DNA from: Vigna angularis
Lineage: Eukaryota > Streptophyta > Magnoliopsida > Fabales > Fabaceae
DNA length: 64,000 bases
Assembly (NCBI RefSeq): GCF_016808095.1
Contig: NC_068972.1
Location: forward strand, 28,388,289 to 28,452,288
Direction of reading: 5' to 3'
Position 1 is the first letter of the stretch; each line of letters opens with the position of its first letter. The position numbers and the translations under genes are program-made. Below are positions 24,002 through 35,765 of this stretch, one piece after another. The notes beneath the pieces were generated by a model. That model saw nothing but the letters and a program-made list of their open reading frames with translations. It made no database searches and had not been told where the DNA came from.

Positions 24002-24919
24002 TTTGATGTCTGGGGTATAGATTTCATGGGTCCTTTTCCTGTTTCTTTTGGTTTCTCTTATATTCTCCTTGCTGTGGATTATGTTTCAAAATGGGTGGAA
24101 GCTAGAGCCACCAAGACTAATGATGCTCGGGTTGTTGTAGATTTTGTTAGATCTCACCTCTTTTGCAGGTTTGGAGTGCCTAGAGCAATTGTTAGTGATC
24201 AGGGAACCCTTTTTTGCAACAGATCCATGCAAGCTTTGTTCAAGAAATATGGGGTGACGCACAGAGTTTCTACACCTTACCACCCCCAAACAAATGGGCA
24301 GGCTGAGATCTCCAATAGGGAGATTAAGAGGATTTTGGAGAAGATTGTCCAACCCAACAAGAAAGATTGGAGTAATAGGTTGGACGATGCTCTTTGGGCC
24401 CACAGGACTGCCTACAAAGCACCCATTGGGATGTCTCCTTATCGAGTTGTCTTTGGAAAGGCATGTCATTTACCAGTTGAGATTGAGCATCAGGCATATT
24501 GGGCTGTGAAGACTTGCAACTTCTCCAATGACCAAGCTGGAGAGGAAAGGAAGTTGCAATTGAATGAATTGGATGAGATCCGATTGGAGGCCTATGAGAA
24601 CTCGAAGTTCTACAAGGAAAGGACTAAGAGGTTCCATGATAGCTCCATTGTTAGAAAGGACTTCGAAGTTGGCCGACAGGTTTTGTTGTATAACTCTAGA
24701 CTCGGCCTCATGGGTGGTAAGTTGAGGTCAAAGTGGACTTGACCTTTCGTTGTGACTAATGTTTATCCTTATGGTGCAGTAGAGATCCAAGGTCCATCTA
24801 CAGCTAAAAGCTTCAAGGTGAACGGGCATAGACTGAAGCCTTTCCTCAGCAATCCTTCTTTGTTGGATGCAATGGTGGAGGAAACGTCTTTGGTCCACCC
24901 CACCTACCCTCCCATCTAA
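24002..24919 (+). pseudogene. Integrase catalytic core and C-terminus (second half)
   Basis: Resumes the integrase interrupted at 17487. The DDE core shows [10 protein letters not shown] (first Asp, about 24018), [10 protein letters not shown] (second Asp, about 24197) and [13 protein letters not shown] (Glu, about 24305). The C-terminal domain carries KLRSKWT then a TGA at 24740-24742, where a Gly is expected in the GPF motif of this family. The same frame continues with [16 protein letters not shown] to a TAA at 24917-24919. Integrase would insert the element into target DNA. It is broken by the nested insertion and the stop. Confidence 0.93.
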
Positions 24920-26335
24920 CTCAGGGAGTTTCTTTTCTCCTTCCCTCCTCACTTTTATTGCACTTTGTCGATTTTTGATGACTATTCTGATTGTTTGATC
25001 TGCTGATTGTGACACACTGAGGACATTGTGTCGTTTAAGTGTGGTCTATTAGGGGAGGTTGTTTCTTTGTTCATGTTTCGGTTTTTATGTAGTTTGTTGT
25101 GTCTTGTGTACAGTTTTGCATGCTTTTCATGAATTCTGGATTGTGATTAGGTTGTCAGTTTTCCTTCACTTCATTGATACTCTGATTTGTTGGATTCCTT
25201 GCTTTTCTTTGCTTGGAAGATGATCATGATGTTTGAGAGTTGAATTGATGGTAACCATATTACCTGTGTGACATTTGAGCCATTTGATGATCTTTCTTGT
25301 GTGTGAGATGTCTCTTGATTGCTTGCACATATGTCTTGGCTTGACTCTTTTTTATGATTCTTGATTGATACGCATGTTTGAAAGTGATAAAGGCATTTTG
25401 TTGTTGAGCCTCTAGAGCCAGATGAGCCTACCCTGTTTTGATCCATTGATAACCCTTTTGAGCCTATGCTTTTCCCCATTTCTTTGTTTTGAAGCTCATA
25501 CACCAACCCTAAGTGAAAAACCATTATTACCTTAGCCTTAGGGAATTTTGGAGCTTTGGAATTGTTTTGGGAATAAGTGTGGTCTCTTGGGAGTTTCAGA
25601 GGAATTGGCTAGTGAGTCCTCTTCTTATCGTGTTTTTGTAAATATGTGGTGTATCTTGTCTCTTGAAATTGTATGCTGAATAGAGTAAAGAAAAGAGACA
25701 GGATGGAAAAAAAAAGAGAGCAAAAAAACAGTAAAAAATGAAAAAAAAAATTGTGAATAATGGAGTCAAGAAGAGGATGGAATTAAAGGTTGTGGGTGTG
25801 TTTGAATGTGTTTACACTTGTTCCCCATTGCTCCTCTATTCCTTATGGTTTGTAGCTTCTTATCCAGATATATCCTCCCTTGTCCTTGGCCCCATTACAA
25901 CCATGAAAAGACCTTTTGATTTGAACATGCGTATGTGCTTGAGTGTTGATATTAGAGGCTTGCCAAGTCTATTTGTGTTTGCTTTCTTGAGTTCATTGAG
26001 TGACATTGATTTACCTTAAACACTTGAGAGAAACACTGATTGTGTGCATCTGTGAGGCTTTGTTGCTTTTGATTCATCTCTTGAACTGATTGACTGTTTT
26101 CCTTGTACTGAACTGTTTGGATGATTCTTTGAGTATTGCTTTCATTGACTTTGTGTGGGATTCTGCCTATACCTTTTACTGTCCAGATTTTGTGAAAATT
26201 GTGCAACTCTGTTCCTGTTTTGGAGTCTTTGTTGTCTGTCTGTCGAGTCTGTGTCACCTCCCTGATGTTTGAGTAGTTCCCTGGTTTTCGTCTTGGTTTT
26301 GCCCAAGAGTGCAAAAGACTAAGTGTGGTCTATTT
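24920..26335 (+). other. 3' non-coding region of the 9841 element
   Basis: 1.4 kb without conserved coding. The tract 'ctattaggggagg' at 25046-25058 is polypurine-like but lies far from the LTR. The segment just before the LTR (GCAAAAGACTAAGTGTGG, 26311-26328) is the only purine-rich stretch there, a weak polypurine tract. An A-rich stretch (25705-25750) marks the middle. Confidence 0.75.
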
Positions 26336-27716
26336 TGACGAGTCGTTATTTCTTGAATTATATTTAGTTTATTGCAGTTAAATAAACCAGGGAATTGTGT
26401 TTAATTGTCTGTTATTTCCCCGTTTTCCGAATTCTGCTTAATTTGGTCGAAAATTTGTAATTATGCTAATTTGGGTTTTCTGAGCTGATTAAGTGCATTT
26501 CTAGTTGTAGGGAAGTTGTGGAAACATCATCTGGAGCATTGGGATATGGCGTGACACACTCAAAGGCTCAACATTTAGTCATTTAGATTCTAATTAAAGT
26601 TGTAATTTCGTTTTCTAGAAGCCCTTAATTAGAATTAGGTGTTTTTGACCCTTTTAGGGGCAATTTTGTAAAAAGACCCATTTGTAGGACATGTGCCTTT
26701 TTGGTTAGGGTTTTTAATTGATTGTGGACTCCATTTGGAAGAAAACTCTCGGCATTTTAGAGAGCCTTAGCCAACCACACAAAGGAGGCTACGTACATTG
26801 GAAGGAGGGCAGCTCTCGGTTGGAGGGAGATATGGAAGGCTACGGTTGAGGAGAGAATGCACATTTGATTTTGGTTGGGAGCAACACCTTCATTTTGGAT
26901 GTTTTTCTTTTAACATGTTGGAGAGGAAGAGCCACCACTTGCCACGGGGGTAGGAGGTTTTAGCTTTTGAATGTTTCTGGAGAGACCCGTGGAGACTAGG
27001 AGGGTTACGGAGGGGACTCTCCCATTTTTGTGGAAGCATTTAGTTTTATTTTGAAGGAGAAGCTTTCATGTTTTTGGAGAAGTGCGGAGAATGATGGAAG
27101 CAAAAGGTTTTCACGCGGATAGGAAGGAACATGCTAGCTTTTATTTTTGTCTTTGCTTTCCAATTTTCGGTGCATTTAATTTTTAGCTTAACGTTGCATT
27201 GCATTTTCAATTGCTTCACAAACTTTTGCTTTAAACTTTTATTTCAGCTGCACGGAGTTCCAAACCACAATGTGCCTCTCAATTATTAGCTTTATCTTGG
27301 ATGTTGCATTCTTCTTTTTATTCCCGCCGCAATGATAATTTTTCTAATTTCACAATTTCACTTCCATTTAGCAATTTCGTTTTCAACTTATGCAATTTAT
27401 GATTTAGCAATTTCAAGTGTGGGTCACGTATTTAGTTTTCACGCCAAATTTAATTATCTGACTAGTGTGGAATGTTCGGTTTACTATTTTCATTCACTTT
27501 AATGTTTTTTTTTAGTTATGTTCGGTTATGTTTAATTTCCATTTTAATTTAGTTCACTCGCATTCACAAAATCTTCACAAACCCCCCCCCCCGACGTGTT
27601 TGACCTGAGACTCGAGCCACATTTGGTCCTTGAGAGACGACCTAGGAGTCACTTCCTAGTTTATACTGCATTCTTAATTGCACATCAAATTTGATGGGCC
27701 GCGACAGCCCGCATCA
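26336..27716 (+). repeat. 3' LTR of the 9841 element
   Basis: 1381 bp, starts TGACGAGTCG and ends GCCCGCATCA; the pair of 9841-11216. It is followed by target duplication ATCGA. Confidence 0.95.
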
Positions 27717-28293
27717 ATCGATTAAGCTACTAATGTAGTGAATACAACAATTCTGTTATTGAAGTTAGCAACAATCAATGTAGTTAATTGAATGTACAAT
27801 TAATGTAGTCGAATCTCATTTAAAGCTTGGTCAACATATTTAAAAATATAGTTGTTGTACCATTTAATACAAGCATTGACAGAATTTCAAAACTGTAACA
27901 GACTTAGTGAAATGCACATTTCATGTAATCGACTATGTAACACAGTTAAACAAAGTTTTGAAAAACTTTCACTTTGAAAATCTCATAGCACACTTTGAAA
28001 ATGGTTTCTGCAAAGCCACGAGTTTTAATCGACTCACCCCATAATGAAGTCGAGATAAAACTGTGGTTTTCCTTTTCTAAAACATCAGCATTCACCAATA
28101 AGATCAATTATATAGCACAGTGAAATGCAATGTATCAACAAAATCATGTTCTCAATGCTATAAACAAATTTATACAATGATTAAAACATATAGCATGTAA
28201 GCAATAAAACATGTAACACACATAACAACACATGTGTTATTAATTATGTTGTCATCATCAAAATCCAGAAGCTTTGAGATTTTAGGTTTAGCT
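27717..28293 (-). repeat. SIRE-type copia LTR, 5' part (resumes after Athila insertion)
   Basis: Continues 9348-9840 after the target duplication and matches 56987-57355. The true LTR start (TGTTGAGATTG as at 57389, minus strand) is missing: similarity stops near 28293, where Athila-like internal sequence begins, so this edge is a deletion or recombination junction. Confidence 0.85.
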
Positions 28294-29102
28294 AGGTTGC
28301 TCACAATGTTGTGAAACATATGCATGATGATTTGTCATTGTGTTACTAAGCAGGATGTTTATCTGAATGTTGGAACTTGAATTAGCCTATGTAAGGATTG
28401 GACTCCAGAGTGTTTGTGAATGATTTTATTACTTTGAAACAATGAATGACTTTGTCAAGGTTTCTATGATTGAATCACTTGCTTGCATGTGTCATATGAT
28501 CAAGGCCATTTTTTGTTATCCCTTTTTAGCCAATGCATTATTTTAGCCCAATAAAAGAGAGCACAATGTGTTATATCCTTTGAACCTTTAACCTTGAACA
28601 TAATATGAAAACCCTTTTTTCGAAAATCTTTACCTTGAGTTGAGTTGAGAAGATTTTGTGAGGTATTGATAAAGGTTCAAGTTTGGGGTTGTTGGGAAAT
28701 TTGGAAAAGAAAATAAGCATTGAGCTAAGTGTTGAGCAAATGAAAAACAAAGAAAAAGAAAAGGAAAAGAAAAGAAAGAAAAGAAAAGCTCAATGCAAGG
28801 GAAAGTTGGGAAGAAGTGAGAATGGTTTCTTGAAGTGAGAGAGTGTGTTTCAATGATGAAATTATAAATGACTCTCTTAACTCAAGGATTTTGTGATCTG
28901 GAAAAACCAATCTTCTTCTTAGCCCAGCCACATTAAAAGCCATAGAAAAGCCCTTGTGATAATACTTCTTGTGAGTTTGATTGATTGTGGTTAAATGAAA
29001 GGCATAGTTGATTCATGTGACATTGTGATAGTAGAGTGAATGAGTCACCTCTATATACACAAGTGTGTTTGAGAGAAACACTTTGTCTTAGTGAGGAGTA
29101 GT
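28294..29102 (+). other. Element C: 3' internal region of an Athila-like element, left part
   Basis: Homologous to 50650-51440 and 54270-55030 (landmarks 'taagcaggatgt', 'tgatcaaggccat', 'gattcatgtgacattgtgat'). It includes a polypurine-like AAGTTTGGGGTTG at 28679-28691 and a GAAAA-rich tract at 28741-28790. It is interrupted by element B at 29103 and resumes at 34230. Confidence 0.85.
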
Positions 29103-30483
29103 TGATAACGGTTGAAAATACCATTATCTGTGATGTAATTTTGATACTAAACGCACCCTTTTTGACTTAGAAGCTTGCTTCAACTCATGTTTTTGCTTTA
29201 GTTTTGTGAATAAGTGAGTAGAGGTTATACTTTATGATTTTATCACTAAATTCCCTTGATTTTGTAGGCAATTGGAATAATTTGAAAGAAGAGTTAAAGT
29301 ACCAAATAATTGGAATGTAGAAAAGTCAACCAGAATGCAGAAAAGTAAACCAGAGTGCAGAAAAGTCAACAAGAGTGCAGAAAAAGTCAACGAGAATGCA
29401 GAAAAGTCAACCAGAGTGTTAGTTTTCTTCCTGTACGACGCCCGGGCGCCCTTCTAGGGGCGTTGAGCGCCAGTTTTGACTCGTATGATGCTTGGGCGCC
29501 TTTTCAGGGGCGCTGAGCGCCAGTTTTGTCGGCTTGAACCTATTTTCTGTTATTTTTATGCTCTATTTAAGGACTTGGACGTCCTAGGGATTGTATCTTT
29601 TGATGGCTTGAGCACAGAAACACAATTTTCACCCCTTGGGGGTAGATTTGGGGATGTGACAGCTCTCCTTTTCCTTGAGGGTAGATTTGGGGATGTGACA
29701 ACTCTCCTCTTCCCTTTCTAGGCCTTTTCTATCTCTTTCATTCTTTCATTCCATTGTAATTCTATTTGTTGATTGGGGGATGATGTAACCTTGTGAACTC
29801 TCATGTATTTGAATTGATTCTTATTATTGATATATGCTTCTTTCGTTAATTGTTAAAGATATTCTTCTTCATGTATGGCATAAATCTTATGATTTGTCTC
29901 AGGAGATTTCGTACTTCTAGGGTTGGACGATTTGGGGATGTGACAGCTCTCCTTTTTTCTCCCTAGGATTGTTATCGAGAGATATCTTACAAATAACGAT
30001 ATGGGAATTCTCCCAAAAGTAGTATCTGGGAATATGAGTTTTGGTCGTCTTAAGCTCTTAATATTAATGCAAAATTAATTATTAGGGATGCATGGGATTG
30101 TGACCTAGTAATTAAGGATAGACTTTCTTCGCCGAGGGATTGGGTTTTAAGTAATTTAGCGAGTAACTTTGAAATTAATGAAGGAAGAAGAATTCTTATA
30201 TACATGAGAGTAAACTTAGTGAAATCTAAACTCCAACAACATATTCATCTCATATTATCAACTTCATCCATCCCTTCTAGTGTTTAGCCTCAATTGATCA
30301 AATTGCATTTATGTTTATTTTATTGCATTTGCTTTCAAAACCCCAAAAATTGTTCTTCTTAAGTCTTAATTAGTTGAGTAATCACATAACTGTTTAGTGT
30401 CGTGAGTCCTTATGGATACGATACTTGGTCTTACCATTTTATACTACTTGATATGATTCGGTACACTTACCGGAGTCTTAACA
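29103..30483 (+). repeat. 5' LTR of element B
   Basis: 1381 bp, starts TGATAACGGTTG and ends GTCTTAACA. It has an array of 'gcagaaaagtcaac' units (29334-29415), GGCGCTGAGCGCC palindromes (29459-29523) and a TATTTAAGG TATA-like box at about 29565. Confidence 0.92.
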
Positions 30484-30489
30484 AGTTTT

Positions 30490-30507
30490 TGACGTCGTTG
30501 TCGGGGA
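30490..30507 (+). promoter_or_regulatory. Decayed primer binding site of element B
   Basis: TGACGTCGTTGTCGGGGA differs from TGGCGCCGTTGCCGGGGA at three positions, all G-to-A or C-to-T, as expected from deamination of methylated cytosines. Confidence 0.8.
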
Positions 30508-30534
30508 CTCGTGGTATAACTATTCTATTTTTGT

Positions 30535-30715
30535 GATTTTTAACCAATTAGATTTTATCTTTTTTTTGTATCTTTTTATCTTTTCATTTTTTTTATCTTT
30601 TCATTTTCTATTTTTTATTTTTTTATTTTTTTATCTTTTTATCTTTTTATTTTTTTTATCTTTTTATTATTTTATCTTTTTATCTTTTTATCTTTTTATT
30701 TTTATTTTTTTGTTC
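30535..30715 (+). repeat. T-rich low-complexity leader, (TCTTTTTA)n-like
   Basis: Irregular repeats of 'tctttttat' and 'tttttattttt' after the primer site. A1 (42190-42420) and A2 (48353-48650) have a matching T-rich leader, so it is a conserved position with changing sequence. The frame through it is not a gene. Confidence 0.85.
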
Positions 30716-30789
30716 TAATTGGGTGCTCTAGTGTAGTATTCTTTAGTGTCTGCAAGATAAAATCCGAAAATTTGTACTAGGAGCACAAG

Positions 30790-30990
30790 ATGAACAAGAG
30801 AAGAAGGTTAAAGAAGTTCGCGGGGCGCCCCGACACCCCCTTAACGGGGCGCGCCTGCACCCCCTTCAAGGGCAATGTTCACCAAGACTCTGAGCCTGAA
30901 GTGGTTAATAATATCAAAGAGAATGAAGTTATTGAAATTGAGGCTCCTTATTCAAGGAGGGTAAAGATGGTGAACAGAAAGATGTTGTAG
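30790..30990 (+). pseudogene. Remnant of gag-pro tail in element B
   Basis: A 66-codon frame whose end (ENEVIEIEAPYSRRVKMVNRKML) matches the end of the protease ORF of A1 (EKEMIEIESPCSRRIKTVQRKQL). Everything upstream, including gag and the protease active site, is gone; the N-terminal half (MNKRRRLKKFAGRP) is unrecognised. Confidence 0.65.
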
Positions 30991-31053
30991 ATAAGTTGGT
31001 GTGATGAAAGCAAAAGGAACACCAATATCGTAGATGCAGATTGTGCTTAATTT

Positions 31054-31100
31054 TGTCAGGCTCGTCACGTTAAACAAGCGCTTATTAGGAGACAACCCAA
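31054..31100 (+). other. Conserved 3'-region motif, single copy in element B
   Basis: The 'gtcaggctcgtcacgtt ... aagcgc ... caacccaa' motif, present in two copies in A1 (44883, 45161) and A2 (49528, 49806). It sits directly before the hairpin array. Confidence 0.85.
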
Positions 31101-31138
31101 TTTCTGACTTTTTTCTTTTGGATTTGATTTTGCCTTGC

Positions 31139-31470
31139 AGGAATGACAACATCTACTGATGGATGCTGGACAACATCTACTTAGGGATACTAGGAGGACT
31201 CAAATAACAACATCTACTGATGGATGCTGCTACGATGAGGGTGATGAATGATAACGTCTACTGATGGAGGCTATGGGATTAAGCATCTATTGATGGATGC
31301 CGATGAAGATGAGAAAGATCAACATTTACTGCTGGATGTTGATGAGAAAGATTAGACGTTTAATGAGGGACGTTACTGAGAGCATCTACTAATGGATGCT
31401 GATGTGAAGGATTTGCATCTACTGATGGATGCTGGAAGATTTAGATGAAAGCATCTACTGATGGATGCTG
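31139..31470 (+). repeat. Hairpin array, about 11 units, element B
   Basis: Irregularly spaced units of the form stem-TACTGATG-stem. Intact ones include AGCATC/GATGCT at 31381-31400 and 31450-31469, GCATC/GATGC at 31415-31432 and AACATT/GATGTT (one G-U pair) at 31321-31340. Others (31170, 31255) have lost pairing. The spacers carry no frame. Confidence 0.85.
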
Positions 31471-32831
31471 CTAGATCAAGATTTTTATGTTTTTGTTTTA
31501 TTTCTTATTTGAATTTTGTTTATTTTGTTTTTATGTTAGCTTGCTTATGTACTTGGTTTAATGAATTGTGTTGCAATGGTTTGGTATGATGTGATTATGA
31601 TGAGTAATATTCTTATGTTTCCTCTATTGTTTTATGATGCATGTTGAGTTAATGATTGGTGAGGCTTTTAAGCATACATGGTGGTTGCTCATAATTGTTA
31701 AAAACAGATGGATGATTTCAATTGTGATTAATATGCTGGGCAGGATGTTTATGAAATTGTTGAACTTGATTTAACCTGAGAGATTGGACTCCAAAGTTTT
31801 TGATTGATTGAATGCTATTGCTTTGGAAGCATGATTGATTTTTGCTAATTTTCTATGATTGAACCACTTGCTTGCTTGTTACATATGATCAAGGCCATGT
31901 TTTCTTCGCCCTTAGAGCCAATGCCAATAGGTGAACCCAACAAAAAACAATGTTTCTCTTTATCCTTTGAACCTTGAGCCTAAATTTGAAAAGTGGAAAA
32001 ACCCTTTTTGAAATCCTTACCTTGAGTTAAGTAGAGAATGTTTTTGTGGTAATGGAGAATGGTTCAAGTTTGGGGTTGTGAGAAACTAAAAAGAACTTTG
32101 TGAAATTCATTGAAGAGCATTGGGCAAAAGAAAAAAAAAAACAAAAGAGAAGAAAAGAAAGAAAAGAAAAGGTTAAGCTCAATGCAAGTAAAGTTTGGGA
32201 ATGAGTTGAATTTTGGTTTTTCACATAAAAGAAGAAAGAGATTAATTGTTAATATGGAAGAATGAATTGTGCACTCTCTTGACTCAAGGATTTTGTTGTC
32301 TAGAAAAACCAATTTTCTTCTTAGCCCGACCTCAATACAAGCCTTGAAAAGTCCTTGTGATGATAACTTGCTTGTGAGTGTGTTTGATATGTGGTTAAAT
32401 GAAAGGCAAAGTTGATTCATGTGACATTGTGATGGTAGAGTGTAAGAGTGTCACCTCACTATACACCTTTGAGTTTGAGTGAAACACTTTTAAGTGCTTG
32501 AGTGAAACACTTTTGAGTGCATGAGTCAAACACTATCCTTGGTGAGGAATTGTTCCATGCATATAGGGTAACATTCTTGCTTGGTTCTTGATTAATCATG
32601 AGGTTTGCATCTGTTGTGTATGTCTTGATTATGTGAGCACCATAGTTGAAGCTTGATTGGCTAAAGTATCATTATATCTTGATTAATCTTTCTATGATGA
32701 GCATTCATGAGTGATTTACTTGTCTAAAAAGAAAATGCTTTTTGGTGTGCTAGACCATTATAGTATGATTACTTTATTTAAGCCAAGTTACATTTTGCTT
32801 GAGGACAAGCAAAGTTTCAAGTTTGGGGTTG
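31471..32831 (+). other. 3' non-coding region and polypurine tract of element B
   Basis: No gene. Landmarks shared with C, A1 and A2 are 'tgatcaaggccatg' (31887), an internal AAGTTTGGGGTTG (about 32066-32078) and an A/G-rich tract (32127-32172). At the end lie an inverted repeat TTGCTTG-AGGA-CAAGCAA (32796-32813) and the terminal polypurine-type AAGTTTGGGGTTG (32819-32831) directly before the 3' LTR. Confidence 0.8.
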
Positions 32832-34229
32832 TGATAACGGTTGAAAATACCATTATCTGTGATGTAATTTTGATACTAAACACATTGTTTTTTACTTAGA
32901 AGCTTGCTTGAACTCATGTTTTTGCTTTAGTTTTGTGAATAAGTGAGTAGAGGTTATACTTTATGATTTTATCACTAAATTCCCTTGATTTTTGTAGGCT
33001 ATTGGAATGATTTGAAAGAAGAGTTAAAGTACCAAATAGTTGGAATGCAGAAAAGTCAACCAGAATGCAGAAAAGTCAACTAAAGTGTAGAAAAGTCAAC
33101 CAGAGTCTAGGAAAAGTCAACGCGAATGCAGAAAAGTCAACCAAAGTGCTAGTTTTCTTCCTGTACGACGCCCGGGCGCCCTTCTAGAGGCGTTGAGCGC
33201 CAGTTTTGACTCGTACGACGCCTGGGCACCCTTTTAGGGCCGCTGAGCGCCAGTTTCGTGGGGTTGGACCTATTTTCTGTTATGTTTATGTTCTATTTAA
33301 TGACTTGGACTTCCTAGGGATTCGATCTTTTGATGGCTTGAGCACAGAAACACACTTTTCATCCCTTGGGGGTAGATTTGAGGATGTGCCAACTCTCCTT
33401 TTCCTTGAGGGTAGATTTGGGGAAGTGACAACTCTTCTCTTCTCTTTCTAGGGTTTTTCTATCTTTTTCATTGTTTCATTCCATTGTAATTCTATTTATT
33501 GATTGGGGGATGATGTAACCTTGTGAACTCTCATGTATTTGAATTGATTCTTATTATTGATATATGCTTGTTTCATTAATTGTTAGAGATATTCTTCGTC
33601 ATGTATGGAATAAATCTTATGATTTGTCTAAGTATCAGGAGATTTCGTACTCCTAGGATTGGACGATTTGGGGATGTGACAGCTCTCCTCTTTTCTCCCT
33701 AGTATTGTTATCGAGAGATATATTACAAATCACGATAGGGGAATTCTCCCAAAAGCAGTATTTCACAGGGATGGGGGTATGAGTTTTGGTCGTCTTAAGC
33801 TCCTAATCTTAATGCAGAATTAATTATTAGGGATGCAAGGGATTGTGACCTAGTAATTAAAGATCGGCTTTCTTTGCCGAGGGATCGGATTTTAAGTAAT
33901 TTAGCAAGTGACGTTGACATTAATGAATGAAGAAGAATTCTTATATACATGAGAGTAAACTTGGTGAAATCTAAACTCCAACAACATATTCATCTCATAC
34001 TATCAACTTCATCCATCCATTCTAGTGTTTAGCCTCAATTGATCAAATTGCATTCATATTTATTTTTATTGCATTTTCATTCAAAACCCCAAAAATTGTT
34101 CTTCTTAAGTCTTAATTAGTTGAGTAATCACATAATTGTTTTGTGTCGTGAGTCCTTTGGGATACGATACTTGGTCTTACCATTTTATATTACTTGATAC
34201 GATTCGGTACACTTGCCGGAGTCTTAACA
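32832..34229 (+). repeat. 3' LTR of element B
   Basis: 1398 bp, pair of 29103-30483, with the same motifs (GTCAACC array 33053-33146, GCGCTGAGCGCC at about 33240) and scattered substitutions. Confidence 0.92.
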
Positions 34230-34480
34230 ATAGTTCCATGTATGCATGATTACATCTTTGCTTGATTGATCATTCATGAGTTTAACATCTGTTGAATATT
34301 CTGTGAGTATGTGAGCACGACAATGAACTTGACTGATAATCTTTATAATAAGCTGATATGAGCAATTACTTATTTTGAAAGAAAAGGTTGTGAAAGGTGT
34401 TGAAACCATTGTATTGATTGTTTGAAAGCCAAGTTACATTTTGTTGCTCGAGGACAAGCAAAGTTCTAAGTTTGTGGTTG
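34230..34480 (+). other. Element C internal region, right part, with polypurine tract
   Basis: Resumes C after element B. It holds a hairpin around TGCTCGAGGACAAGCA (34445-34460) and the terminal AAGTTTGTGGTTG (34468-34480). Confidence 0.8.
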
Positions 34481-35765
34481 TGATAACGGTTGAATTTACC
34501 GTTATTAGATAACTAGCTTGGAATCATAGTTTTGATGAATAAGAGAGTTGAAGGTGAATTTAATCGCTTTGTGCTAGATTTCAGTGTTTTCAATAGGAAT
34601 TGAGATGATTTGGAAGAAGAGTTGAAGTAGTAAAGAGTTGGAACTCAGGAAGAATTGGAAAAGCATCAAGAAAGGAGGATCACAGCAGCGCTGAGCGCCA
34701 CTTTAGGGGCCCTCAACGCCAGAGTAAGCTGTCTCACGCTTGGCTGTTTTCTGGAGCCCTCAGCACAGGATACCCTTGGCTCGCGCCGGAGCGCCCTTTT
34801 CAGGGGCGCTGAGCGCAACTTCCTCGAGTCGCACACTGTTGGGCGCCATAAGTGGGGCGCTGAGCGCCAATCTCGTGGGCTAGGACCCGTTTTCTGTTAT
34901 TTTTGTGTTCTATTTAAGGACTTGGATGTCCTAGGGTTCACATTTTATGAAGGAATAGGCTAAGAAACACACTATTTAATCCCTCGAAGGCCGATTTGGA
35001 TGCGGAAGCTCTTATCTTCAATTTCTAGGGTTTCATCTTTCATTCTTTTTCCATTGTTCATCTAGTTTCACCATGTCAATGGTGAACTAAACTCTATTTG
35101 TTGTTGGGAATGATGTAACCTTTGTAAACTCTCATGTATTGAATTGGTTCTTGTTTATATATGCTTCTTTCATTAATTGTTAGGGTAATTCTTCTTTGCG
35201 TAATGCTTGCTTCGTTTAACTCATTCTTTAGCATGATGTAAGATTTGCATGAGTACTGGAAGGTATCTTACAATTCATGATCCGAAGAATTATTCCCAGA
35301 AGTAGTATTGCTCAAGAATTGGGGGTATGAGTTCTAGTTATCTTAAGCTTTTGTTCTTCAGAATTAATTATTAGGAATGTTAGAAGTCGTATGAACTAAT
35401 AGTTAAGGATAAGCTTTCTTCTCCAAGGAATCGGGTTTTAAGTATTTTAGATAGTGACATTGACATTACTGAAGAAGTAGAATTCATATATGCATGAGAG
35501 TAAACTAGGTGAAATCTAACCCCAACAACATATTCATTCCATAATATCAAACCCGTTCATCTTTGCACTTTTGTTCAATTGATCAAATTGCATGCATATA
35601 TACTTTTTAGTATTTGCATTCTAAACCTAAAAGAGTTTGTTTTTAAGTCTTATTTAATCAATAAATCACATAATTGTTTAGGCCGTTAGTTTATAGGGAA
35701 ACGATACTTGGTCTTACCATGTTTATTACTTGATACGATTCGGTACACTTCCCGGAGTCTTAACA
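34481..35765 (+). repeat. 3' LTR of element C
   Basis: 1285 bp, starts TGATAACGGTTG and ends GTCTTAACA. It has GCGCTGAGCGC palindromes (34687-34870) and a TATTTAAGG box at about 34912. The 5' half of C is missing from the window; its left edge at 28294 is a junction with copia LTR sequence. The frame at 34655-34963 is a chance frame. Confidence 0.88.

Larger units (their letters stand above)
9841..27716 (+). mobile_element. Complete Athila-type Ty3/gypsy element with two nested insertions
   Basis: Two direct LTRs (9841-11216 and 26336-27716) bound a tRNA-Asp-like primer site, gag, protease, RT, RNase H and integrase. The 5-bp target duplication is ATCGA (9836-9840 and 27717-27721). It is inserted in a copia LTR; the uninterrupted paralogue of the site is near 56990. 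Removing the two inner insertions leaves about 10.1 kb. The order protease-RT-RNase H-integrase with no chromodomain, the DLGAS protease motif and the long 3' non-coding region fit Athila. Stops in gag-pol and the split integrase make it immobile. Confidence 0.95.
29103..34229 (+). mobile_element. Element B: coding-poor LTR element (LARD-like)
   Basis: LTRs 29103-30483 and 32832-34229 bound a 2.3-kb internal region with primer site and polypurine tract but no gag, RT or integrase. Target duplication GTAGT/ATAGT (29098-29102 and 34230-34234) with one mismatch. The internal region keeps a short protease-tail remnant, the conserved GACGTTAAA...CAACCCA motif and a hairpin array, so it is a deleted derivative of an A1-like element that depends on trans-acting enzymes. 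Confidence 0.9.

Noticed and set aside
30533..30718. Phe/Leu-rich 61-residue 'membrane protein'
   Set aside because: Translation of a T-rich low-complexity leader after the primer site of element B.
31139..31470. CRISPR-like array
   Set aside because: The repeated units are short, variable hairpins with irregular spacing inside a plant retroelement; there are no constant repeats with unique equal-length spacers and no cas genes.
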